A stretch of DNA of 64,000 nt from Paralvinella palmiformis. Its lineage: Eukaryota; Annelida; Polychaeta; Terebellida; Alvinellidae. Positions 32,213 through 44,300 of this stretch are shown piece after piece (the first letter of the stretch is position 1; every line of letters begins with the position of its first letter). The notes below the pieces were generated by a model that was given only the letters and a program-made list of their open reading frames with translations, ran no database searches and was not told the origin of the DNA. Where the stretch lies: positions 70,001 through 134,000 of the forward strand of contig JAODUP010000943.1 in NCBI GenBank assembly GCA_025642065.1, written 5' to 3'. The position numbers and the translations under genes were made by a program.

Positions 32213-32768
32213 CATTTAAATATTAATTAAGCAAATTCTATTGCCAGTTGCCAATTAAATAATTAACCTGTATTTTTCTTGCTACATTTTGAAACAATTT
32301 AGTTATGTATATTGTAATGATGATTAGTTTGTATCTTCTATATATATATTGGACTATTTTATCTTGTTGATGTATATGTTATTATGTTTACGTCGTCAGT
32401 ATTTGAGCTACTCTTGACTCTGTATAGTCGTCTCGTCTTTCCATACTTTTCTTATATTTTATTATATTTAATGCAGCATTATAAATGTCCTAGCAATTAA
32501 TTGTTTTTTATTGATTATACTCGTGTCGACTGAACTGGCTTTGCTGTGTCCAGGTAAAAAACAGATATATATATATATATATAAAGAAGAATCTTTCTAC
32601 CTATTGTGTCTCTCTTGTGTGTCTCTAGTGCGCACGCACCAATGGCTGCCTGCTACGACGGAAGGAATTCTGTAATTTAAGATTAATGTAAATATGCATA
32701 CGTAGATTGGAAATAAATGCATTAATATTCTTACGGCAGATGATGCTATCACTGACAAATAATCAGTA

Positions 32769-32926
32769 CAGGTAGTCGTTGACTTACGACATACGCACCT
32801 TACGACTGTTCGACTTTACAACGCGAAGTAGTGATTATAACATCAATACACAGTATAATATCTGTAAGGTAGTTATAATGTAGGCCGACTTACGACCGGG
32901 TAAGTTCGTAAGTCGACGACTACCTG
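32769..32926. mobile_element. 158-base MITE with TA target duplication
   Basis: The left end CAGGTAGTCGTTGACTTACG matches the reverse complement of the right end (CAGGTAGTCGTCGACTTACG), and the dinucleotide TA flanks both sides. Interior copies of 'cttacgac' make it strongly self-complementary. TA duplication and CAGGTAGTCG ends fit a mariner/pogo-type non-autonomous element. Confidence 0.8.
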
Positions 32927-33093
32927 TATTTTATACGACAGATGCTCAAATTAGACGATATCTTCTCCGTTAAGGAAAGTATGAATGCTCTTCGGAAGCT
33001 ATATATCAACCTAAATGTAATAAAAGTATGGCATCACCATACTCAAGGATATATTTCCTGAAACTAAAACTTAAGTCCACGAACAATATGACA

Positions 33094-33096
33094 ACA

Positions 33097-33136
<40 letters not shown>

Positions 33137-33257
33137 CATATAGAAACAGACACACAGACAGACACACAGACAGAGACAGATATCTGTGAATTTTCAAGTA
33201 GATGACATCACTGTAAAGCTTGATTACTATCAAACAGATGACGTTAATAAAATGTCT

Positions 33258-33320
<63 letters not shown>
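33094..33320. repeat. (GCAC)n, CAGA and (TA)n microsatellites
   Basis: ACGC tetranucleotides at 33097-33138, CAGACACA units to 33180, and (TA)n at 33261-33317. Confidence 0.9.
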
Positions 33321-33530
33321 TCAGTTAATCTGTATAATCAGGTAATATGTATATTACCTGAAAGTTTCAGGTAATTTGTATTAAATCTCAGATAGCAATA
33401 AGGTATTCCAAGTACTAATAATATCTCCGGTTTATGGGTTCAAATTCGGGTCATACAAGTATACCATGTATCCCAGGTGTGATCAGCGCTGAGGATTAAC
33501 AACTTAGATCAATTCAACATCAATCCTACA

Positions 33531-33715
33531 GGGGCACCTCCGTGGTCCAGTGGGTAGCGCGTTGGACCACAGATCACTACCACCTCAGTTCGAATCTCAG
33601 CGTGGACATATTTCAGGGTTGTTTCATCTTATTTCGCTTTATTACCTATGGAGGTCACTCGGCCCATTTAGCCTACGTTGTGCACAGAAGTGGCCGTAAG
33701 ACATCAATGATCAAC
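33531..33715 (+). repeat. SINE-A copy, full length
   Basis: It has the head GGCACCTCCGTGGTCCAGTG, B-box-like CAGTTCGAATCTCAG, the body block GTTGTTTCATCTTATTTCGC and the tail GTGGCCGTAAGACATCAAT, in the same order as the other copies. Confidence 0.88.
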
Positions 33716-34394
33716 ATCACATCAATAACACTATTAAACATCATACATCAGCCATACTGTTGGCATACATTCGATTCAACGCGAGTTTTATTCAGAACGA
33801 AGTGTTACATCAAGATGCCGACAGCACGATACAGAAACAACGACGCATTGATGCTATCCAGATGGCAGATCATCAAAAACTAAAACAAAAAAAACGTTCG
33901 GAAGATATATTAGAATCGGCCTAAAAGAGTGACACTATAGCTCTAGTAATGCCGTTTTCAAGAATAATAAATAAACATTTTAAAATACTTCAACCGAAGA
34001 GTTATTTAGAACACTACCAATATATAGTATCATCACTGCTTACACTTAATATAAAAGCCTTTCGGGTTATTTAGTGTCAAGTAGGTTGAAATAAATACCT
34101 TAAAGTAAATAGGATGTCTCCTGAAGCTATGGAAAAGTTAATCACGAACACAACCTCAGTAAAGTGTCAATCACCCGAAACACAAAAATCTTATTATATT
34201 GGGCCCTTTCACACCTTTCACACCTGTACAAACATATTAATTACATTCAATCATCGTTGGGATGTTTTATAAACACCGAGTTACGTAAGTTCACAAGTAG
34301 AACAAAAAGATTAAAATAACACACCTACTTTGTTAAAAAGAACTAAAGGATTAACTGCGTGGCTTCCTATTGAAAATTATGTATATAAACCTCG

Positions 34395-34704
34395 AGCAAT
34401 ATGGTCACAGGTTCGAACCCCGTAAGAAGTCGAAACTTTCCAGAGATTAATTTCTCGGCTCACAACATCGTGGGTGGCTGACCACGTTAAATGGCGCTGC
34501 TGTAGCCACTTAATTCTTTAAAATAAAAGGGGACGTTAAAGACCCGCTGGTGTCGTAAAACACCCTGGCAGTGACCACCCTCAGGGTATTTCGGCTCCAT
34601 CTTTCCCTGTGAGTGGTGGGGGCAAGCGATTTCTCAACCACTCCAACATAGAGGCTGTGCTGAATAAGCGACAGCCTGGGGATTCTCCCCGAACAACAAC
34701 AAAC
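34395..34704 (+). repeat. SINE-C copy (tRNA-like head, long body)
   Basis: A B-box-like 'caggttcgaaccccg' is followed by 'tttctcggctcacaacat', 'gacgttaaagacccgctggt', 'cagtgaccaccctcagggta', 'atagaggctgtgctgaataa' and 'gcgacagcctggggattctc'. The same ordered blocks recur at 42549-42875 (minus) and 57024-57350 (plus). Confidence 0.88.
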
Positions 34705-34959
34705 AGCGTTAGATATTCTATGCAACCTGATGAAGACTTGAATAGGTCAAAACCGGTCGTTGCTATTGGGTTGAGTCGTGTTATTCATATACTATTCATA
34801 CTTTGTACTAATATTTTACTTAATCTTTCTTGGCCGTAGTGTTCGACACAAAGCCTGGTTTTGTTTTAATCATAGTTTCTTGTTTATATTTAGATTATCC
34901 TCTTCTGGATTTAGAATTTTTTTTCTTTAATTTTTCTAATTATAACGGTAATTAAATTA

Positions 34960-35050
34960 TACATGCAATTAATAATAATAATAATAATTTATATTTAATA
35001 AAGCGCCCTTACTAGCAGGAGCCATTCAAAGGCGCTGTACAAATAATATA
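34960..35050 (+). repeat. Dispersed repeat E (aataaagcgcccttactagc)
   Basis: (AAT)n is followed by 'tttaataaagcgcccttact' and 'gagccattcaaaggcgctgt'. Related copies lie at about 35555-35605 (plus) and 53688-53772 (minus). It resembles a retroposon 3' tail; the source element is not visible. Confidence 0.7.
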
Positions 35051-35160
35051 TTTTTCACCAGTTTGGAGTTATAATTGTTGTTTGAATGAAAGTATAACAC
35101 CCTATGCCAGCGGCTTAAATATCTATATAAAACACACACAATAACATTTCTCTATTCCAG

Positions 35161-35486
35161 AAGCGGCCCCAAAGCGGGTCGTCTGCGATATCTCTATCAG
35201 AATCGGACACATATTTTGAACTTGCGACGATATGAAGCCGACGAACAAACCGATCCCACTGCAGAACCTCTCCGGCCTTCACAGGATCGTCGATGACATT
35301 CACAGGGTGTTCTACTGTCTGATCCCGAAGGCGGCCTCTGAGACCATCGGGCAATTGTTAGTGTCCTCTACCCGATGCAGAGCTACCTCTCGACGACAGA
35401 CCGTGCTGGACGACTTCTTCAAGATGACCGTGGCTCGTCATCCTCTGGATTGCCTCCGATCGGCTTACGCCAATAAGATGAAGCAG
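35161..35486 (+). pseudogene. Carbohydrate sulfotransferase-like exon, probably frame-broken
   Basis: It is bounded by a consensus acceptor (ctctattccag|AAGCGG) and donor (AAGCAG|gtgagc). From 35232 the frame reads LHRIVDDIHRVFYCLIPKAAS, which matches the 5'-PAPS-binding region of the CHST8-14/HNK-1 sulfotransferase family, and FFKMTVARHPLDCLRSAYAN, which matches the 3'-phosphate-binding region. These Golgi enzymes transfer sulfate from PAPS to glycans. Upstream of 35232 this frame has a TGA. Another frame from the acceptor (RYLYQNRTHILNLRRYEA) stays open until 35276, so a one-base shift within the exon is likely. No neighbouring exons were found. It could be a pseudogene fragment or an exon with an unrecognised internal start. 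Confidence 0.6.
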
Positions 35487-36277
35487 GTGAGCACTCCGAA
35501 TTGGCAGGTGTTACACAAACACCAGCACATCGTCCAACAGTACACGCGACGGAAGGGCCCTTACTAGCAAGAGCTATTCAAAGGCCCTCTATAAATAATA
35601 TGTAACATAATAATACCCTAAATAATATGTCCGTAAAAAACCCTATACGAAATTTAAAAGATAGTTATTATTTCCCTGTGAAAGCTACCTTGAACAAGCG
35701 TGTTTTCAGGATGTTTGGGTATTACTGGGATCCGGACGAAGGAGCGACTTGTCGCATCTTCAGCGATAATCTTACGGGCAAATATTGCTGATGCGGTGGT
35801 CATTTCTGTGCTGAGATAGTCTGGATTTAATTTTTTGATCTGTGTATGTGTAATTGTGAATGAATATGGCTCGGCGAGTGCGTGTGTGTGTTTGGATATT
35901 AATGTACACTTCATCCAAAATATATAACAACATAAATCAAAGGCTGGTTAGTGAATAATTATTTGACCACCATAATAGTAATTAATCAGGACAAAACATC
36001 TCACGTGACTAGCCGATGGTGGCGTCCCCTGGATACTTTCCTGGCCTCCCGTCTTAAAGGGAAATTAGAACTAAAGTAGTCTGTTACAGTGTTTCCATCG
36101 CTCAACTGCCAATATCCCTTCGTCAGCGGGAGAATTCCTTGCGGGTCAGTGTGCTCACTCGTTGCGGGCGAGCGGGCGGTTGTTGCGTTAAAATCGATTG
36201 ACATCATGTTTGCGTGTGTGTGAGGTCATCTTCGCGTGTGCTTCGGCAATTTCCGGAGGCCCTTTAATCACGAAATC

Positions 36278-36640
36278 ATGGCGGCCAACAACCTGAATTA
36301 CGTGATAGCGGCTTTTCTAATTGTTTTACGGCGGGTCAGAAAACGCCGTTGTTACAAGCCTTCTTGCAGGCAGAGCTAGTGCCGCCAACGGATACTCCGT
36401 AGACCATTAAATGGTACGTATCACAGACTTCTGGGGCAATTCGAAGGGGAGGATTTGTTCTCATACAAGAAATATGTCCGAATGTTGCCAACTTACTTCG
36501 ATTATTTATGTCGCTTAATCGCCCCACGGGCCAAGAAAGGGGAGACTCATCTCCAACGCAGCGTGTCACTCACCCTGAGGTTTTGGTCCTTTTCCGCCTT
36601 CAACGCCCGGTCTTTAAACTCTTTCAAATTTCTATTGTAA
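36278..36640 (+). pseudogene. PIF/Harbinger transposase N-terminal relic
   Basis: From ATG 36278 (atcATGGCGGCC) a 120-codon frame runs to TAA 36638, interrupted once by TAG at 36377. After the stop the text RRPLNGTYHRLLGQFEGEDL, then FSYKKYVRMLPTYFDYLCRL, matches the N-terminal region of HARBI1-like transposases ('..YH.L..EL...D...F..Y.RM....FD.LL..I.P.I'). The catalytic DDE core is absent, so no activity is expected. The part before the TAG is basic and hydrophobic (LIVLRRVRKRR). A 40-base imperfect tandem repeat follows at 36615-36690. Confidence 0.65.
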
Positions 36641-36830
36641 AAAGGAAGGTTTGAAACTCTTTTAAGTTTGTGTTGTACAAAGGAAGGTTTGCTTGCCATA
36701 AATGTGCAAGTGCGCCCTCATTTTCCTTAGCCCAGCCTTCTCCATGTTTACCTCCTTCTTCTATGGGCGTTGACATTTTGGATGTCATGTGACAGGACGA
36801 TTGTATTTGATTGGTCGTTCGATGTAGGCG

Positions 36831-36871
36831 CTGTAGTGTGCTACCAGCATAATGCTGGTAGCACACTACAG
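36831..36871. repeat. Perfect 41-base palindrome
   Basis: Two 20-base arms, CTGTAGTGTGCTACCAGCAT and its exact reverse complement, are separated by a single A. Weaker complementarity (TTGACAT.TT / reverse complement near 36885-36905) extends the foldback to about 140 bases. No coding sequence is present. Confidence 0.9.
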
Positions 36872-37091
36872 GATTTCGGCTTGTAACGGATGTCGAAGAT
36901 GTCAAAGAGGCCTGATGGCTCGGTTGATTATATGTGCTAAATGATCGATTTTTTACACCTCTGACCGTATCAGTAAGGATGTCTACTCTAGATGATATGT
37001 GTTTAAATACTGAATACCAAGGAAATAATTGAATTCCGCTAATAAATATTCAATATTTAGCAATAATCGATTTCACCCAATTTATGTTGTT

Positions 37092-37300
37092 TGATGATGA
37101 TGATGATGATGATGATGACGATGATTGATATTTTATGGTCACTTTTATGTAGATGGTAAGCTAAATGGGCCGAGCGACCTCCAAAGTTAATGAAGCGAAA
37201 TCAAAGATGGAACAAACCTCATATATGCCCACGCCGAGATTCGAACTCATGTGGTAGTGATATTGGTTCAACGTGCTACCAACTAGACAACTGAGGCCCT
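37092..37300 (-). repeat. SINE-A copy
   Basis: (ATG)n tail, then 'attttatggtcacttttatg', 'aagcgaaatcaaagatggaa', 'gagattcgaactcatgtggt' and 'gctaccaactagacaactga' on the plus strand, which is the family in minus orientation. Confidence 0.85.
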
Positions 37301-37458
37301 CATTGTTGTTTGATGAAAAACTGACTTTTATTCCAGGTAGTTAATGCACGACAACATCAAGGAAGCGGTAATTAGCGGTCATATATACTCAGTGATATCT
37401 TACTCACACCGTAATGTGATGTCGTAATGGGAGGGGCGGCGGAGGGGGGGGGCGGATT

Positions 37459-37755
37459 CGAGTTCGCACCGGATCACACCATGGCAGCGTGAGGACAAAG
37501 ACAGCACAGTGACTCACTGGCGTATGTTGATACGGAACGGATGATATATGATCCATAATCTATATCCGCCCGTCCGGCTCTCTCGCCTCCTCCGGATGGT
37601 ATCGCTATTAAAATTAGCTCCGGATTGATATTACTGATACAATCGTGAGAAATGAATTAAAAATCGTAGTTCGTTCCATACAGTAGGACCTATTATGAAC
37701 TAATAACCTGTAATTCGTCCCTGGGATTCAAAATTTACCAACAATCTTACCATAA
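37459..37755 (+). repeat. 297-base direct repeat, copy 1
   Basis: The block from 'cgagttcgcaccggatcaca' to 'caatcttaccataa' recurs at 39571-39867 in the same orientation with only about a dozen differences and no visible length change. It contains no open frame of note. Confidence 0.93.
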
Positions 37756-37924
37756 ACGGACTTAAAATAGAAAACGGTCCTCAGGTCTATAATTACATTC
37801 ACCTTTTGTCACAGATCACCTGTCTATCAGTTGGCTGTCGTGATACTCCATCAAATAAACATAACAATGCAACAGTCGGCAGGTATTTAACTGATTAGGG
37901 TATTCGTTTTCTTTGAAGTCTATT

Positions 37925-38140
37925 TTTACCTACTCTTTTTACCTACTACTTCCGAATACCTACCATGATTATCAACTTGAATTGGAATTGATAAATTTGG
38001 AATTGATAAATTTGGAATTGATAAATTCGGAATTGATAAATTCGGATTTGATAATTCGGTATTGAATTGATAAATTTGATTTGAATTTGACCAAATGGAA
38101 TTGAGTGGAATTGGAATTGACAAAATGGAATTGACTGTCG
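37925..38140 (-). repeat. Degenerate copy of the CAATTC-rich hAT MITE
   Basis: Tandem 'ttggaattgataaat' units and the phrase 'tttttacctactacttccga' match the interior of the element at 18417-18822. The terminal inverted repeats are not found, so it is a fragment. Confidence 0.6.
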
Positions 38141-38443
38141 TGTGAGGATGTAGAAAATATTTATTTGAAAATGGAAGAAAATAAATTACTGCCCTACCGC
38201 AAAATGACAGACGCTGATTGTAAGTCTAAGAAATCCTACCCGTACAATTTGTAGCTTCAAATTATAGATTTTATTATTTGAAGTACTAACTTTAGTGTGA
38301 CATGTCTCTTTCCGTATCAAAGTTCCTTCACAGCCGTCAAGTTAGTGCACTCTTAAATGAAACCTTATTAACCTTTTTTAGCCATGTATATATTACATCC
38401 AAGCGACATTTAAAAGATGAGCAGCGTGTTTGTTCGGAATCTA

Positions 38444-38837
38444 GGACGTTTTGGCCAACGGATGTTTTTACCAACTATTTGTTTTAAGATAGGACGTTTA
38501 AGCTAATCCTTTTTAACACTTTTTTATAACAAACTTTCAATTTTGTTGATCATTTGAGGTGCATACATACCGACAAATAAACCATGAAATGAACCATTCA
38601 GAAGCCATATTTCACGGTTGTGTAACTATCGGAAGCCATGCAGAAATATGCCAGTAAACAAAATATCTAAATGTCATTGTTAAATAAATCCCATAAAAGT
38701 ACATTTTGAGTCAATAAACACAAGATATTATATTTGTTCGCTTCGATGTTCTCTGCCATATATTGCCCAAAAAGTGTCATCTTCAAAATATAGCTGGCCA
38801 AAACGTCTTAGACCAAAACATCCCTGGCCAAAACGTT
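38444..38837. mobile_element. Possible foldback element with GTTTTGGCC ends
   Basis: GGACGTTTTGGCCAACGGAT at the left pairs with the reverse complement of the right end (GAACGTTTTGGCCAGGGATG). The 390-base interior has no coding. No target duplication was identified, so the call is tentative. Confidence 0.45.
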
Positions 38838-39570
38838 CGCCACCCGCTTGTTCGTCTGTAATGTGCCAAGCTGTTATCTTAAATTCTATATGATGACGTC
38901 ATTTTTTTAATGAGACTGTTTTACATTTGTGTGTCAGATGTTGAGTGTATGTCTTCATTTGTCTTGTAAGGTGTTTGATTCACAAACTAATCAGAATTAT
39001 GATAATTGTCACTACTGTATAAATTAAGAGTACATTTTTACACCTTTTATTTTCTCGCATTGGAATTTAGAAATCTACGTGTCGCGTCCAATCTGTAAAT
39101 TCATCCGTACAATTTCCTTCTTATTAAGTAGAAAAAGAAATCGTTAGTTTAATTGAGCCGCACTTCATTAGAATATATAGGTTCCTTTTAATATTTATAA
39201 TTCCGGTTATAAACATTATGGTTCATGCGGAACTTTGTACATGGCGAGATTTTACTGTTTGATGCATCTGGTATCACCCTCGCATCAGAATGTTTTTATT
39301 GTTCATGACTAAGATATGAATGTGTTCTAGGCAGTAATGATAACGTAATGTTTTATGTTTTTAAATTTTAATAGTTTGTGGTCTTATCAAATAAACGGTC
39401 ATTGCTTTATTTTTTTATTACCAGATGGTAGTTTAAAAAAAAGTATATCGAAGTTACGTTCCGTACTGTGTATTCCACTGGCTTTCTTAATTATAGCGCG
39501 AATTATAAATTATGTTAATTATTATTAACAAGTTTAAAGTGCACAGATTAGGTGGTATTTAAGTCAGTTT

Positions 39571-39867
39571 CGAGTCCGCACCGGATCACACCATGGCAGC
39601 GTGAGGACGAAGACAGCGCAGTGACTCACTGGCGTATGTTGATACGGAACGGATGATATATGATCCATAATCTATATCCGCCAGTCCTGCTTTCTCGCCT
39701 CCTCCGGATGGTATCGCTATTAAAATTAGCTCCGGATTGATATTACTGATACAATCGTGAGAAATGAATTAAAATTCCTAGTTCGTTCCATACGGTAGGA
39801 CCTATTATGAACTAATAACCTGTAATTCGTCCCTGGGTTTCAAAATTTACAAACAATCTTGCCATAA
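39571..39867 (+). repeat. 297-base direct repeat, copy 2
   Basis: Partner of 37459-37755, 2112 bases downstream. The flanks differ completely, so the copied unit is sharply bounded. It could be an unrecognised transposon or a local duplication. Confidence 0.93.
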
Positions 39868-40430
39868 TTTAAAATAATTTATTTAATCCACTGCAACCCG
39901 TGCTAAAATTCGCCTACGAGTCAACATGAATAACGAAGGCTTAGCTGTGTCGGTCTGTTTGGAAAGATCGGTCGGCTCAATCATATATGGTGATGCTTAT
40001 GATTTAATTGTCATAAGAAACAGTATAAAATATGTCGTGGCTCATAATAACAACCATAGCCAACAACTACTCATACTACAACAGCATTATAATATCTTAG
40101 CATGGAAATCATCAAAAATCAGAATGGCGGAGTCAAAATTAGTGATTTTATCCTATATCAAATTATCAACGAGGAATAACAACAGTGTTCGAAGAAAGTT
40201 ACTCCAGGTAGGTTATATAGAGCATTGTGAACCTAGATTTAATTACTTATAGTTGATGTGGATAATTAATCAATTTAAGCAAATACTGAACATTGATAAA
40301 TATTAGTACTCTAGATTAAAATAAATAATTATTTTATATGTTTCAATAATAAAGATGATTTCTATATTTACCAATGGACTTAAATGAACTACATGTTACA
40401 ACCATTATATTTTGTATGTTGTAATTGCAG

Positions 40431-40542
40431 GTTGCCTGACTAAGCTATCTACTACACCTGGATATGACAGATCCTAAACCTGGTCATCCTCACGGTGATG
40501 CGCCTGATGCCACAGATGTCATGTATACGACGTTTTGCAACG
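40431..40542 (+). CDS. Possible exon of an unrecognised gene
   Basis: Acceptor tgtaattgcag|GTTGCC and donor CAACG|gtatgt bound 112 bases. One frame starts at ATG 40464 and reads MTDPKPGHPHGDAPDATDVM with a total of 26 codons to the donor. It would be a first coding exon with a short 5' leader. I recognise no family, and the surrounding sequence is AT-rich non-coding. Chance occurrence is quite possible. Confidence 0.25.
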
Positions 40543-40695
40543 GTATGTGTAACCAAGCTATACAAGCTCACTATACAAGCCATCAGAAGTAAAAAAACAA
40601 AACATTCAACTTAAGTGGAATTAAACATTTATGTATTATTCATATAATATTGGCAAGTTAGCATTGACAACATATTTACGACATATAATAATAAT

Positions 40696-40699
<4 letters not shown>

Positions 40700-40747
<48 letters not shown>

Positions 40748-40770
40748 ATGTGTTTGTGTGTGTGTGTATG
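40700..40770. repeat. (TA)n-(TG)n microsatellite
   Basis: TA units pass directly into TG units. Confidence 0.95.
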
Positions 40771-41206
40771 TGGGTCAGTTTTGGTGAACTCTTTTACTAA
40801 ACTTAGCATCTAGCGTTATACTCCTCGAACATAGATACCCATCTACAAACACTTTTCACGCCTATAACTAAAGTAGTATGTTCCGTTTGACTTGACCCAT
40901 ACTATGGCATGTCACGTAACGCATGAGATTGAATTATTTTGGTTATAAACAAATAGTGTCGAGAAAATAAGTCAATTAGACGGGAAGAATATTTTTCTTT
41001 GCTGAGAAATCATTTCCACCAAAATGGTGAAATCGACAAAAAACAGTTTAGCTCTTGGTTGTCAAACAAATAAATGCGAATATACTCTAAAGACGCTGTC
41101 CGATAATGTAGATTAGATTAATTTTTCCAAACATACGCCACTGCCGAAAATTAGACTCGGCTGGAAGCAGAATGATCGCATGGACTCGGTTTACTGGTGC
41201 TGCCGC

Positions 41207-41375
41207 CTAGTGAGTATCCAAAAGTAAACTCCTTGAGCCCATCGGTACATTAAGTCTCGCACTCCGGGTCCGAAGGTACTTGTCGATGTCGCATACCGTT
41301 TTATGGACGTCTTCGTAAATACGATGAGCTTCTTTCGATTCAAAGATAAACTCATTCGCTCCGATTTTCGAATTG
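41207..41375 (-). CDS. DOK-like terminal exon (PTB C-terminal helix, stop)
   Basis: Acceptor tgttttatag|CAATTC. The first base completes the Arg codon left by the previous exon (CG|C). It encodes NSKIGANEFIFESKEAHRIY and EDVHKTVCDIDKYL, matching the last PTB strand ('G.F.F.T..A..I...V') and the closing helix. The tail ends SRSLLLDTH and TAG. The acceptor is preceded by a (CAAA)n complement (TTTG)n tract. Confidence 0.88.
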
Positions 41376-44300
41376 CTATAAAACAAACAAACAAACAAAT
41401 AAAAAGGGTATTTTCTTCCAATGCACCTCAAATGGAATGTTCCAATTGGACACTCGTTAGAAAGCATTCTCACATGCAAATACACAAAACAGATGTATTC
41501 TATGTTGTATGGCTTTTACGTAACCACCTGCCTTCGATATGGATACTTTACATTCATATGTCTAACACACACACACACATATATATATATATAAGTACCA
41601 GTAAGTAAGCTGTCAACAGTAAATATTTAGACCGCCCCTGTGGCCTAGTGGGCTAGGCTGTAGGGAGGTCGGAGGTTCGAATCCCGGGAGGAGGTTGTCA
41701 TCCAGACAGGGAATTGGCAAGGTTTCTCCTCACCGAATATGCCATTTATTCTGAATTCGTTCAGAATTAGTCCTCGTAGTGAACCAGTCAATTACATACC
41801 ATATACTCCTCCCTCATTTGACGTATCCAAGCCAAGTAAAATATCTGCCATTTCGGCCATTATTATTATTATTATTATATTATTATTACCATAGCAAAAC
41901 TTCATACCCCCCCCGCTAAATTTAGTCTTCACTCTTTTTGAAAGCATGTATGCCGTGGACTGAGGACGGAGTGACCTTGGAAAATACAAACGTCCTGTTG
42001 TTGATATGATGAGGAATATTTTGAACATGACACAACTATCGGATGGTATGTCGTCCGAGCGCATCACGTGCCCCATCATAAACAGTCCCCCCACATTAGA
42101 TACAATCCTGCAGGAATTCCGTATGCAAAAGGTGTCGTACGTGTTTCCAGGTTCTACTATCAAAGACAAGATGTTAATTTGGTTTCCTTGGCATTATCTA
42201 TTATAATACATTCGAGATGTTCAGTGTTTCATATGGTTCTTCTTCTTCTTCTGATAATAATAATAATAATTATAAAACTTCTATTGCGCCAATATCCTCG
42301 AAAAAAATCTAGCTCAGTGGTGCACCTATACAGGGGTTGGGCAAACTCATAGTCCAGATACAATGCAAACTTCTGCAACAAATGATCAGATGGAGTGGAA
42401 ACTTACATGGGCTAAGTGAGTCTGAAAAGGTGAGGTTGCAAATGGTGACGGAAAGAAACTATACTATTCGATGACTTATCGTGTTCAATGAGTTAATTCC
42501 ATATAATAGGGACAGAAACTGTAAAAGACACCTACTTGCTTTGTATTTCGGGGAGAATCCCCAGGATGTCACTTTTTCAGCACAGCTTATATTCTGGAGT
42601 GGTTGATCATAGATCCTCCCCCACCACTCACAGGGGAAGAGTACAGAAAGATGGAGACGAAATACCCTGAGGGTGGTCACTGCCAGAGTGTATTACATCA
42701 TCAGGGGGTCTTTAACATCCCACTCTATTTTGATAAATTCAGTGCAGACGGCAGCGCCTTTTAACGTGATCTTCCACACACGATGTTGTGAGCCGAGAAA
42801 TCAATTCCTGGAAAAGTTTCGACCTCTTGATGGGATCAAGCGCCAGGTGCTTACCCGCTAGACCACCGGATCTCACATGAAAAAACTCGAGTCCCAGCAT
42901 GGGTGTTAACCCTGAGAACAGATATCCGGTGAAAACCAGATGAACGGAGCACTCTAAGCTTAGTGCTAGAGAAAGCATAGAAAATAAATTCTAAAGAAAG
43001 GGTTTGCTAGGCTTATCTGGATACAATGTTGAATCTTCAATTTTCACACGAACATGACACATTTTCTCATCCAAGCAACATGTAAGGAAAATTGAGAATC
43101 TACGCATTAAGGTAAGAACCATTTATATAAATTCTTCCATATCTGTAAGAAATCTAGGGCTTATATTATATAATACCCTAGGAATGGAGAAGCAGGTGAA
43201 TTTATATGTAAGCCCTGTTATTATCAAATAAGAAATATAGGACTTATTCGTAAGTACATAAATGATGAGACATGCAAGACTTTAGTCCAAGCCCTTATTA
43301 TTTCTCGACTGGACTATGGCAATGCATTACTATATAATACCCTCCGCTCTCTGACCAACCGCCTACAGCGAGTACAGAACTGTGCTGCATCGTCTGGTGA
43401 CACGCACTCGCAAAAGGAACATATAACACCAGTTTTGTTCCAGCTGCAGTGGCTTCCTGTACGTTTCGGATGATTGTACAAAATTCTGTTTCTTACGTTC
43501 AAAGTACTGAATGGAACAGCACCAGTGTATCTAAGCAATCTGATCGAAACATATATACCAGAGATAATGCTCCGATCTGAGTCCTATTCACTTTTGAGGT
43601 ACCAAGAAGCCACACAGCAATGTACGGAGAGAGATCCTTCCGAGCATCGGCTCCCAGGCTGTGGAACGAGTTGCCAAACCACATAAAATAATACTAAACC
43701 GGTTTATTATGTATGAAAAGTATTTGATTTATATGAGCGCAGAATATGTTTTAATTGTGTTTTAAATGTTAAGCGCCTTAGAGCAATTTTGGTTGAATAA
43801 GGCGCTATATAAAATACTACTATTATTATTTATTATGCAGGATGATAGCTCGTACATATTTTAAATATTATAATATTGCGCAGAGCAGGAGATTCCCAAT
43901 ATTTCTAATGACCTATCGTACGAACAAACCGCCAAGAAACATTTCTTGCTCAGGACGATCCATCTTTTCACCGGCTCACGGATTCCGAATAATCATTCAG
44001 TTAATACAAACATATTATGAATAACCCGACCTAATTTATTTAACTCAGCTACATACACTTACCGTCCAGATTCAAAGATAAAACTATTTCCATGTACGGC
44101 ATATCTTCTAACTGAGGTCAGTTTCAATTTAAGGTGTTTTTCATCCGAGGGGTCGGTTACAATAATACTGTGATGTGACACGTACAGTAGGCCCGCTTCA
44201 ATATCTAGCGCCGTGTGTTTTGCTAGCGTAACAGGAAACACTTCTGAAATATGGAAATGATGGTATGATATTGGGGGTGGGGTGGAGAGGGAGGGTGGGG

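Noticed and set aside
39926..40252. 108-codon frame MNNEGLAVSVCLERS
   Set aside because: Asn/Ile-rich chance composition and no recognised family; a donor-like site at its end is not enough.
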